Below, in pieces: positions 1 through 10,275 of a DNA stretch of 64,000 nt (position 1 is its first letter; each line of letters begins with the position of its first letter). The notes beneath the pieces are model-generated. The model did no database searches. It was not told the origin of the DNA and was given only the letters and a program-made list of their open reading frames with translations. A program made the position numbers and the translations under genes. Origin of the DNA: Calendula officinalis (taxonomy: Eukaryota; Streptophyta; Magnoliopsida; Asterales; Asteraceae); assembly GCA_963853835.1 (NCBI GenBank), contig OY970824.1:76580372-76644371 (forward strand), read 5' to 3'.

Positions 1-401
1 AAAATTAGTTTAATGTACATAACGTACGCCACTTTATTTTATGTATAGTAGTATTTAGACATTTAACGTTTTAGTCGGTGTAAAAGAACTAAGCCTATTC
101 CGAGAGTGAGCTCGACACATTTAAGTTTGAAGAATTCGAGCTTGGCGTGTGACAGATTTTTGCAGTCTTAGACTCGGCTCGTTTATATGCTAAATATAAA
201 TTTATATTCAATTAATTACAATTACAATACTTAATATATGATGTTAATTTTTTTTATTTTGTTACATTAATATGTATTATAATTTATGTATATTAAGTCA
301 TTTATATTTGCAAGCCTAATTGGGCTATTTTCTGCAGCCCAAACTCGTTTATTAAACGACCTCCAAGTTAAAGCTTACGCTCGAGCTTGTTTATTAATAT
401 A

Positions 402-679
402 TATTCCCTCCGTCCCTTAATAAAGTTCTTATTTCTATCAAAATATTTATCCCAAAATAAAGTTCTCATTTCTCAAATTAGATGAACCCACTCAATAAAA
501 TAATATTATTATCATGTATTATACCACTAACTATCTTTAAAAAACATTTTTTCTCTCTCCAAAATAACCTTATATATTAAATTTTTAATCAAATTTATTA
601 TCAAGACTCCACCACTAACTAACTCCTAAAAACTTGTACCCAATTGAAATGAGAACCTTATTAAGGGATCGGGGGAGTA
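402..679. mobile_element. Stowaway-like MITE (Tc1/mariner type)
   Basis: The left end TTCCCTCCGTCCC and the right end GGGATCGGGGGAGT are inverted copies, flanked by TA on both sides. The inner sequence has the same AATAAAGTTCTTATTTC / GAAATGAGAACCTTATT arms. It is about 278 bp with no coding capacity. The TIR and TA target are those known for Stowaway elements. The same family recurs at 1976-2242 and, more diverged, at 12597-12864 and 18990-19257. Confidence 0.8.
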
Positions 680-1506
680 TTAGCTAATTACAGTCATTCA
701 ATCGAAGACTTAAATCAAATAAATTTTCTTCTAAACAGAAAGGTTGCACAACATAATTATACATTAAAATTGGATTAAGGAGACACTACTAATTAAACAA
801 AGTAAAGTCAGATAATAAAAAGATGATGAATTAATATTCGTAAAGAATGAAACAAGATTCTTGGAAGCATGAGGCCGACAACGTGTCAAAGAATTAGTCC
901 ATCAGTTATAAAGTAGTTGTTTTTTCCATCTGTATATATAGTATCAGAGAAGTTGATGGAAAAAAATATAAGGCAATCAATCTGAAATTGATTTAAAAAG
1001 CGTTAAGTAAATTTAAGGCCGACCAGAATTTGTCTCTCCGCCATTAGAGAGGTATGACTGCTTGCAAAAAAATTTCTTATAAATATTCATTTGTATGTAT
1101 GTTCGTATGTAAAGGGATGGATACCTGACCTTTGGTCTAAATTTGAACTCGCTACCTGAGTCTGCATGTTTCTCATGGTTGGATTACTTGAATGTTTATG
1201 TATTAATGTATGTATTAATGTATGTATGAATGCTCACTAGTAGGGTACCCGCACAACTAATGCAAGTTAGGTACATGTGACTATATTTGGCAATGACCAA
1301 TTGATGAATGGTGGTGGCAATAGTGATGGTGGCTGGTGATAGTGGTCGGACCGCTCGAGCCGGGACTTTGGAAAGTATCCGGTCAGAATGATAAATTACA
1401 ATATTTTAATATTCGGATTTTAAATTACAATCATACTTAGTATTTATAATAAATTGATAATATAAAATGTCGGTAGTACAAAACGCTTAAAAATACAACA
1501 ATATTA

Positions 1507-1772
1507 TACTCCCTCCGTCCCACAAAAAACTTCTCATTTCACTATATTTTTATTTCACAAAAAACTTCTCATTTCTTACATTTGATGGACTCCACATAAT
1601 AAAATACTATTATTACTAAAGACCCCGCCACTAACTATCCACTAACTATCTTTCGCTCTCCAAACCAATCTTATATTTTAATTAAAATTATTACCAATGA
1701 CTCCATCACTAACTATCACCTTAAAACTTGTGCCAAGTGAAATGAGAAGTTTTTTATGGGATGGATGGAGTA
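1507..1772. mobile_element. Stowaway-like MITE
   Basis: CTCCCTCCGTCCCAC at the left pairs with GGGATGGATGGAG at the right, with TA at both edges. The inner arms read AAACTTCTCATTTC and GAAATGAGAAGTTTT. About 266 bp, non-coding. The interior differs from the neighbouring copies, so this is a separate subfamily. Confidence 0.8.
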
Positions 1773-1975
1773 ATAAATAAAAATTTCTAAAAATTATTTT
1801 CTAACAAAATTCAAAAATTTTAAGTTTCAAAGATATTATAAATAACACCAAACACTACATTTAACTGAAAATTTAATTTTTCAAACTTTAAAACATATAA
1901 AATAAAAATAAAACTCAAATTTATCAGAAAAATATCAAATTTCCACTTAAAAAAATGAGGCTAAAAGAAAAAAAA

Positions 1976-2242
1976 TACTCCCTTCGTCCCTTAATAAAGT
2001 TCTCATTTCTCATGGGCACAATATTTTAGAAGATAGATAGTGATGGGGTCATTGGTAATAAATTTGATTAAAATATAAGGTTTTTTGGAGAGAGAAAATG
2101 TTTTTAGAGATAGTTAGTGGTGATGTACATTATAATAGTATTATTTTATTGAGTGGGTCCCTCAAATATGAGAAATGAGAACTTTATTTTGGGACAAATA
2201 TTTTAAATGAAATGAGAACTTTATTAAGGGACGGGGGGAGTA
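1976..2242. mobile_element. Stowaway-like MITE
   Basis: The left end CTCCCTTCGTCCC and the right end GGGACGGGGGGAG are inverted repeats flanked by TA. The inner arms AATAAAGTTCTCATTTC and GAAATGAGAACTTTATT match the element at 402-679. It lies about 340 bp before the first visible exon of the MULE transposase gene. Confidence 0.8.
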
Positions 2243-2580
2243 ATCACTAATTTAGTTCAACCATCTCAGTCCGACTTGGTTTACACTTAACCCGTCTAGT
2301 TCAAAGTGCTTTATAAATAGTCGTTTTATTGGTCCTACATACTCTTCATTTTCCAGTCTGATCACCGTTACAACATTGTGTTTCAATTTTTAAAACATCA
2401 CAAATCATTTCACCAATAAAGTACCTTTTCTCTCCCATTAATATATCTAACCTTATATTTCAACTATTACGTCGCCTTTCTTCACTAATAAGGTAAAATG
2501 GTAACATAATTTAGTTTATTTGGTATTATAAATATTTTACATAATAATATTGTCATAAATTAAAATTACTTTAATTTTAG

Positions 2581-5214
2581 ATCTTTCAATCTCGCGAAGA
2601 TTTAAAATGTTGGGCGCAAACTCAGGCGCGCTCTCTTGGTTATGTCATAGTTAATAAAAGGTCAAAGCAGGTTGACTCCCGTGCTTATCTCACCCTTATA
2701 TGTGATCTTGGTGGTGAATATACAGTAAATGAATCAAGTAAAAATTCTGCTACAAGAAAAATTAGTTGTCCATTCGAATTGCAAGGGAAATATTTAAGTA
2801 TATATAATGGTTGGTTGATAAATGTAATATGTGATGAACATAATCATCTTCCTGCACAACATATGGAAGGGCATCCGTATGCAAGGCGATTATCTAAAGA
2901 TGAATATCGATTGGTTGAAGATCTGACAAAAAAAAATGTACCACCACGTGATATTCTGTCAATATTGAAGGCACAAAATAAAAATAATGTGTCAACACTT
3001 AAAGACATATATAACGCGCAATATAAAATCCGGAAGGCCTTACAAGTTGGAAAGAGTACAATGGAGGTAAAACACTACAACTTTTGACTCTTTTTTTTTT
3101 TTTTTTTACTTTCATTGATAATAGTAATTTAATTATGAAATTTTGTATGTAGGTTCTTATGTCTCTTTTACATTCCAATAGTTATGTTCATGACTTTTAT
3201 ACAAATAATGATACGAACAAGCTAGAAGCTTTATTTTTTGTTCATCCAACATCATTTAACATATGGCGGGCATTCCCACATGTGTTGTTGATAGATGCTA
3301 CGTACAAGACAAACAAGTATAATATGCCTTTTGTTGAGATTGTCGGCGTAACTTCTACAGGAAAGACATTTTGCATAGCTTTTGCATTTATAAGTGAAGA
3401 AAAGATGAACAACTATAAATGGGTATTAGAGTGTTTAAAGTTGACATTAGATGAATGTATGCTTCCACGTGTTATAATTACTGACAGGGAGTTGGCTCTC
3501 ATGAAAGCATGTGAAATAGTTTTTCCGAATGCTACGCGATTACTCTGTAGATGGCACATTAGCCAAAATATTTTGAAGAAATGCAGGCCAATAATTAGGA
3601 GGCAACAAGACTGGGACTCTTTTCTTTCGGCGTGGAAGTCACTAGAAGATTCTCCAACGTGGATATCGTACATGGAGAACTACAAGCAACTTCAATTAGT
3701 ATTGAGCAAATATCCACGTAATATTATACATACTTTCTTATTTTTAAATAGTATAATTTTATATATTTATATACTTATTTAACTTTCAGGTGTTTTAAGC
3801 TATGTGGATAACCAATGGTTGAATAGTTATAAGGAAATGTTTGTGTCCGCATGGAGTGATCAGTCTCTCAACTTTGGCAATCGCACAACTAACAGGGTTG
3901 AAAGCCAACACGCCAAATTAAAACACTACTTGCAATCCAAGAAGTATTCCCTAGATCAATTTGTAGGGTATATTGATCAAATCGTGCAGTCCCAGGTTAC
4001 ACCAATAAAAGAAAGTTTTGAAAGAAGTCGAATTTATCGTTATCATCAACATAACATTACGTGTTTCAACTTATTACGGGGTTTTGTTTCAAATAAAGCT
4101 CTAGATATGATTTTAGGAGAACTGTGTCGGTTGAATGATCTCGAGTTAGATTACTCAACATGTGGTTGTCAACTTCGTAAGAGTTGTGGGCTACCATGTG
4201 CTTGCGTACTTTCAATGTACTTAAATTCGGTCATTCCTTTGGATTCGATTGATATCTTTTGGAGGACACTAGATGTTTCGTGGTCAACACCATTGGAACA
4301 AGAAGATATTCAATGTGAGGATCAGCTACACATTTTCAAAGAAGAGTTTAACAATCAGTCCAACTCTGGAAAGAAAAGTTTCTTAAAAAAGCTTGGTGAT
4401 ATAATCAATCCGAGACAACAAATTAAAGAACCCGTTGTTAAAGAAAATAACCGTGGACGGCCAAGCTTGAAGAAACAAAAGAAAAAGAAGTGTGTTGATC
4501 TGAAAATTCCAGATCCTGGTCAAAGTAGTTATTCTCCTAGAAGACAAAGTTATTCAGTCGCGTCAAAGTCAGCAGGGTTGACCAAGGAACCGGCAAGACA
4601 TAGTTCATACGTAGCCGAAATTCCAGACCTGAACGAAACTCCTGACTTGAATGAAATTCCAGAGTTCAACCATGAGTCTTTGTCATCCTACATGCATCCA
4701 TTAATGGATGAGATTCCATCTATTTTTTATCCTTACGTATCACATATAGAAAACGTATTGGGTGATGGAAATTGTGGATTCCGAGCAATATCATTTTGCC
4801 TAGGGTATCCTGAAGATCAGTGGCTCAATGTTCGACGCCAACTGTTACAAGAGTTATCGAGTTCATACGATAGGTATTCTGAAGTTTACAAAAGCGGAAT
4901 CAATGAACTATATAATAGAATTAATTTCTTACAAGCTGGCATCGCACCACCGGGTCACTGGATGAGTATGCCTTACACAGGCATCCTAATTGCTAATACA
5001 TTAGGTGTGATCCTCACATTTTTAACTATGGGAGGTTGTCTCACTTTTTTTTCCTCTTTGGAAAGGTCCGAAAGAGTACTTATACCATCAAAATATTACA
5101 TTTGCGCATGTGCATGGTAACCATTATGTGGCAGTGCAGTTAAACGGAGATTTTCCAATGCCTACTATTTCGCCTTATTGGACCCGCTGTAGAGCCCCGT
5201 GTGCAGCTGAATGA
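2581..5214 (+). CDS. MULE (Mutator-like) transposase fused to an OTU cysteine protease domain, frameshifted
   Basis: Three visible exons: 2581-3066, 3153-3717 and 3790-5214, joined by GT-AG introns that keep the frame. The first exon encodes a FAR1/WRKY-like DNA-binding part with CPFEL and a C..H.H pattern (VICDEHNH). The second is the MULE transposase core (LLIDATYKTNKYNMPF, IITDRELALMKA, CRWHISQNI). The third starts with FGNRTTNRVES, carries a SWIM-type finger (CGCQLRKSCGLPCACV) and a basic GRPSLKKQ tail. It then enters an OTU domain with the catalytic-Cys motif GDGNCGFRA. A run of eight T at 5045-5052 breaks the frame. In the next frame the OTU C-terminal His motif (NHYVAVQL) is present and ends at TGA 5212-5214. 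A premature stop ends the unshifted frame at 5120. The 5' exon and start codon were not found. This is a mobile-element gene or a young decayed copy; OTU proteases remove ubiquitin, but a role here is inference. Confidence 0.75.
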
Positions 5215-6890
5215 GAAACAATGTATATGTCGCGCCTGGAATCTTATAGACAGCAGATGCCTATTGATGATGGTCGTATCAATATTTTGGATTTTGAATG
5301 AAATTTTCATATAATTTTTTAAATAGAATCTGTCATATTTACTTATTTATAACGTGTTCTTATTATTATTAAATATAAAGTAAAGTCACTATAAATTAGT
5401 AAATACAAAATAAATAAAGATATGATATATAAATTAATAAAATTAGTAATTAATAAAGATGTGATTATTATTACTAAAGAAAATATTAATAAAGATGTGA
5501 TTATTATTGCTAAAGAAAATAATCACTTATATATTAGTAATCATTACATAATTATGAAGTACTATGATGATCACTTATAATAATCACATTTCTTCCAATC
5601 ATTTCAATCATTGTTACATAATGATTTTTCTACTTAGGAGTGGGTTTAGAGGCACCCTTATTTAAAGGTCGGGAAAAAAGCATTAAAGCGGTTAGTGGTT
5701 TAATTTTGTGGAATTAGTTCCTTAAATATAACGATAATTATAATTAGATTTGTGAAAAAAGTAGATTAAAGATGCTTTCTAAAAGTTGATTGCCAGCTAA
5801 TAAACTAAACCCTACACACTTCATCTTCACCTACTAGCTTCTTTAGATTACTAATCATATTACATAAAATAGAATGACTGCCAAATTAAGTAATTATTAT
5901 AGCTGTAATAAATATCAGTTTAGAGAAGGTTTTGTATATATGGAACCAGAAAGAACAAATATTTTCAAAACTTCTAATTGACATTTATATAACAAGTCAG
6001 ATATGTAAAACTGAAAAGTTAAGCTAAAAATGACATTTGTGAAATAAGGGTCATCTAAATCATATATATACCATGAATTTGGTTCATGGTATATTTTACT
6101 ACTCTAAACTATAAAAGTTGAATCATAGTACCCTAAACTTGCATAAACGGTCAATTTACAACAACGGTTAAGTTTGGCATTTGATAATTGTGCTGGAACC
6201 AAGGTTTTAAATAACGTGAGGCATGACGTGACGGCAAGGTCAAACCTTAAGCCTTAGAAGTCATGGCGAGACCATGACGTTTTATAAGGTGTGATGTAAG
6301 GTAATAATTTTGTATATAAATTATAATTATATATATACAATCATAAAAACAATATAGAAAAACACAAAATTATAAACTTAAACATAGGTCATCAATCTTT
6401 TTCTTCATTTTCAGCATATCCAATCATTCTTATAATTAAATAACATATATATTTGACTCACCTAGCTCAGTAATTTAATACGTCTAAAAAAACACAGTTT
6501 ACGACGGGTAACATGAGCCAAGTTGGACTTTAGCATATTTCAAACTTTACATTTGGACCATGGCTTGATTTTATGGTCAACCTCAATTCTTAATAAGCTA
6601 TGGCGAAAGCAAAGCCAACTTTTCAAACCGTGACTAGAACTATGTGTAGGGCTTTATCTATTAAAAAACATGTCTACCCAAACCCAAGTAGAGAGGCTAC
6701 TGAAGTAAAGAATAATAGATTCGGTTCAGATCCATGAGGAGGATTCATGACAACATGGTGCATTGGGTTTACTTCCGGGCCCAAATTCCTTTATTCAGGG
6801 CTCTTAATTTCACATTGTAGAATTTCTTTTCTGAAATTTTGGATTTGTTTTTTTGGGGAAATCGACAATAACATTAGAGTAAAAGGAGAT
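5215..6890. other. AT-rich non-coding region
   Basis: No gene was seen. At 5451-5521 a unit of about 36 bp (TAATAAAGATGTGATTATTA...) is duplicated in tandem with one change. Around 6200-6300 a stretch rich in GACGTGACGGC-like words may be a worn transposon. The terminal repeats of the MULE that carried the preceding gene could not be placed by eye. Confidence 0.4.
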
Positions 6891-7191
6891 CAGGCCGGTC
6901 CTGGGTATGGGCGACAAGGGCGATCGTCCAGGGCCCACAAAATTTAGGAGCCTGCTTTAAAAAAAATTAGTCAATATATATATGTGTGTTAACTCATTTG
7001 AATAAAAATAAGTGCAACGAGATATTGAAAATAGAGGGACTACAAGATCCAATCTTGACATTTTACTTGGGGATTGGGGTGACAGTTTTAATTTGACGGA
7101 ATTTTTTTTTATTTATTTGAAAAAAAGTTACTTTCGGGGGCCCATTTTTAAGATTTTACCCGGGGCCCACAAATTGATTTGGCCAGCCCTG
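6891..7191. mobile_element. hAT-type MITE with 8-bp target duplication
   Basis: The element starts CAGGCCGGTCCTGGG and ends with the inverted form of CAGGGCTGGCC. The GGGCCCACAAA word occurs inside both arms (near 6932 and 7164). It is flanked by AAGGAGAT on the left (6883-6890) and AAGGAGAC on the right (7192-7199), an 8-bp duplication with one mismatch. The CAGGG end and 8-bp duplication fit the hAT superfamily. No coding capacity. Confidence 0.75.
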
Positions 7192-7524
7192 AAGGAGACC
7201 ATACCGCTCGTCTACAAGATGCAAATAACAAAAAAACGAGAGTAATTGTAATCCTAACAAGATCCGTAAACATAATATTACCTTTATTCCACAATCTATA
7301 CAAATGAGACCACATTGTTTTTGCTATGTTGCAGTGGTAAAAAATTTCCTATGAGATACCACAAGTTGGACATTAAAGAAAGTCCAAATCCATGCCCACA
7401 AGATCCAAAACTGATCTGACCAGGAGCGAGTCTATGCTTAAGCATCCAACCTAAACCGCAAGTAGTCTCGAAACTTGAGCATCTAAACCGCAAGAATCCC
7501 AACTAGCCCTCGGTCATTACAATA

Positions 7525-7725
7525 TACTACCTCCGTACCAAAATTAATATCCACATTTGAATATCACACAGTTTAAGAAAAGTGCATTTATTAGACTGTG
7601 CAACCAATAAAATATTATCTTTAACACCTAAGTGTTTTTTTAATTGGTTGAAATTTCAAGTGGACAGTCATTTTGGGACATTTAAAAAAAGAAACATGGA
7701 TAATAAAAATGGAACGGAAGGAGTA
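7525..7725. mobile_element. Stowaway-like MITE, second family
   Basis: The ends CTACCTCCGTACC and GGAACGGAAGGAG are inverted repeats flanked by TA. Inner arms carry AATATCCACATTT and AAACATGGATAAT. About 200 bp. It differs in sequence from the CTCCCTCCGTCCC family in this window but has the same TA target. Confidence 0.65.
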
Positions 7726-9173
7726 TACTTTTAATTACTTTAACCAACCGTCCCTTTTCTTAAGAAAACATATATTCACACACCTAATACGTCACATATG
7801 TTTCAGATAATACTTGAAATTACAACTTATTGGTTGATAGTTCACTTATATACCACCGCTAGATTATAAACTCTTTAGTCTAGAGCCCGTCATGTAATGA
7901 ATTACGTTTTTTCTCATAAAAAATCAAACCTTCCTCCATTAAAAACACTTTTGCTTTGTTTTTCTAAACGGATTTTCACAATGCATTAAATACGAAATCA
8001 TGAAAAAAAAATGTTCATGTTATCTAACGGTAACTATGTTTCATCATCGTTTCAGTAAATAAACTCCAATCTCTTGTTAAATTACAAGTTTAAAAACTGT
8101 TCTAGTGTCATGTAATTTAATTTTTCTTAAATTTTGAAATTGAGCGACCTATATAGATCAGTTTAAAATTTTGGTTTTTATTTGGCAGACAATTTTTCTT
8201 GTATTTTACCTAAAATAGCAGATAATTTCTAGATTGAAAAGTCACAAATAATAAATAAACTTCCATGTAGGTAACTCAATTTTAAAAATTGTACAACAAT
8301 AGAACAACTTTAAAACTTCAAATGGTATTTTGGACAAAAGAAAAGGTTTTGAATCATTTTAGTAGAAAATTATTGAAACTTGATTACTGTTTAGTATCAA
8401 ATTTACAAAATATTCATCATCAATAAGAATAAAATAAGGACTCTCGTTTATACCAAAAACAATATCATCCACATCTTTAATGTAAATAAACACCTATATT
8501 ACTATATACTTAGGTCAATGTGATTCCTTGGAAAAAGGTGAATCTTTATTCTAATCTCTACATGTTGTATGAAACATTACTTTATCATCCAGATACATCC
8601 AACTTGCACACACCCTTTGATAGCCGACATCGAAGAGCCTTTTTTTAATTCAATTTTAAGGTATGAAAGTGCAATCTTAATTGTGTATATTTAACTGATT
8701 GATTCACAAAGTTGACCTTAAGGTTAATGGTTAATTACCAAAAAAATTCCATTCAAACCACTCAAATAGTTTCAGTTAAATGCACACCAAGTGTTTGATA
8801 AAATGCTACAACTAAATTTGTGCCACTTCAATTATTAACTTACAACAACAACCACTGTTGTGCATATCGTAAAACCCATACGGAAATCATGCTTTCAATC
8901 AAACAAGACACGACGTTGACCATGATCAGAACACCACCGGCCACCACCAGAGTATTCACGGGTGGACCTGTGCTAGTTAATTTGTCTACAAGCCAACTTG
9001 TTGGCTGACCGACAACTTATATTCTTTCTCCTGTTTATTTCACTAATTAAATCATTAAACAATTCTAGATTCGGGTTTACTTCAATTATAACTGCCATGT
9101 ACAAAACAAAACTGTACTATAATATAGCTTTTTTAAAAGTCTCTTTTTCACACCACATTTACTTGGTTTCTTT
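7726..9173. other. Intergenic region upstream of the phytosulfokine gene
   Basis: AT-rich sequence with no open frame that I can support. It must hold the promoter of the peptide gene that begins at 9232. No repeat or transposon end was recognised. Confidence 0.4.
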
Positions 9174-9180
9174 CTATAAA
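9174..9180 (+). promoter_or_regulatory. Probable TATA box of the phytosulfokine gene
   Basis: The word CTATAAA lies 52 bp upstream of the start codon at 9232. This leaves room for a short leader if transcription begins about 30 bp downstream of the box, a normal layout for a plant peptide gene. Confidence 0.4.
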
Positions 9181-9231
9181 TTCATACCACCTTACATTTA
9201 TATATGTGTATTCATAATCACCTTAACAATC

Positions 9232-9543
9232 ATGTCTAGAACCACCACCCTTTTGCTCATAACAGCCCTTCTCCTCTGCTCAACACCACCCTATGCTGCC
9301 CGCCTCATGCTGCCCAACACCGCCACCGAACACCAATATAAGGTACTTGGAAATCATGGCTAAATTAATTCTAATTGTAAAAAAGATATAAAAATCAAGA
9401 TTTTCAAAATGTTGAAACTTTTTTTTTGTAGGGTGGTGTAGATTGAAGAAGGATGTGAAGGAATTGATGAACAAGAGTGTTTAATAAGAAGAACCCTTAT
9501 CGCTCATGTCGATTATATCTATACACAAAAGCAAAACCCATGA
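9232..9543 (+). CDS. PSK: Phytosulfokine (PSK) peptide hormone precursor
   Basis: Two exons, 9232-9342 and 9442-9543, encode a 70-residue preproprotein. The intron starts GTACTTGG and ends TGTAG, phase 0; the first possible AG (9432) would give a quick stop, so the second (9440-9441) is chosen. Residues 1 to about 23 form a signal peptide (hydrophobic LLLITALLLCSTPP). The mature pentapeptide YIYTQ is residues 62-66, preceded by Asp61. That acidic residue is typical of the site used by tyrosylprotein sulfotransferase. The conserved Cys pair (CEGIDEQEC) and RRTLIAH precede it, and the tail is KQNP. PSK is secreted, sulfated on both Tyr, freed by subtilase cleavage and sensed by PSKR receptor kinases, promoting cell growth. 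The protein is at the short end for the family. Confidence is high because the C-terminal block is diagnostic. Confidence 0.93.
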
Positions 9544-9558
9544 ACTCATGTCGATTAT
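9503..9558 (+). repeat. Partial duplicate of the PSK peptide-coding block across the stop codon
   Basis: The 14-bp word CTCATGTCGATTAT occurs at 9503-9516, coding for part of AHVDY, and again at 9545-9558 just after the TGA. The offset is 42 bp, a whole number of codons. The second copy continues CTTTATTTA, so in the same frame it would read HVDYLYL, a degraded version of the active peptide. Confidence 0.6.
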
Positions 9559-10275
9559 CTTTATTTATGTATACTGTTCTTTTTGAGATTCTTTAACGAA
9601 ACTGTAGACAGTTTGATTTTGTTTTAACAACAGATGTACATATGGATAGTTGTGCAACTAAAAACCAACATAAACTCAGAAACCAACATACACTATGGCA
9701 TATTAGCTAAAAACAGAATTCTATCTCAATTTGCAACTTAAGAAAATTAACAAGATTCTGTCAAACTTTAGACTTAGATTCTTGCCTCAAATCTAAGTTG
9801 AAACACTTGTGTTATCCTAAATATTGATTTCGTGATACCTTGCACTCGATAAGGTAGGAATACTTTATTGAAAAAGGGAACAAACAAGACTCAAAGGTTA
9901 TCCAAGAAGAATCTATACGTATTTTCTAACATAACTTTCTCATACAAATTGAAGTTGCACTTCAATCACTACAAAGCTACTTACATATTAATCTATTTGG
10001 TTTTGGTGTTCCTACGTTAATGTACTTTATGGTGTCTAACAGTTACTGATCTGATTCCAATAATCACTTTGAAAACGCACCCAACCCAACCCCTTTACAC
10101 TTCCATGAAATCGCCATTAAACATCTAAATCCACTTCAAGTTTCCCCGAATCTATGTACCTCTAGAATTGAAAACAAACTATTTACACCAACATACAAAC
10201 TTAGTTCATCAATAAAGAACCACATCAACCCAATAGATATCGTTATATCTCTTTTGTTGAAGAATCAGTGGGCAT
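9544..10275. other. Intergenic region between convergent genes
   Basis: This 730-bp gap separates the 3' end of the phytosulfokine gene (+) from the 3' end of the BSD gene (-). It must hold both 3' untranslated regions. No further gene or repeat was seen apart from the short duplicate noted at 9545-9558. Confidence 0.4.

Larger units (their letters stand above)
1..2580. other. Intergenic region with three MITEs upstream of a MULE transposase gene
   Basis: No coding region of its own is visible. Near 85-390 there are scattered words rich in CGAGCTCG and GCTCGAGCTTG, which look like a worn hAT-type repeat. Near 1200-1235 the 12-bp word TGTATGTATTAA is repeated. The three Stowaway-like elements are listed separately. 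The stretch 2243-2580 lies just before the first recognisable transposase exon and may hold its promoter and a 5' exon. A possible donor (AAG|GTAAAA) lies near 2491, but no convincing start codon was found. Confidence 0.5.
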
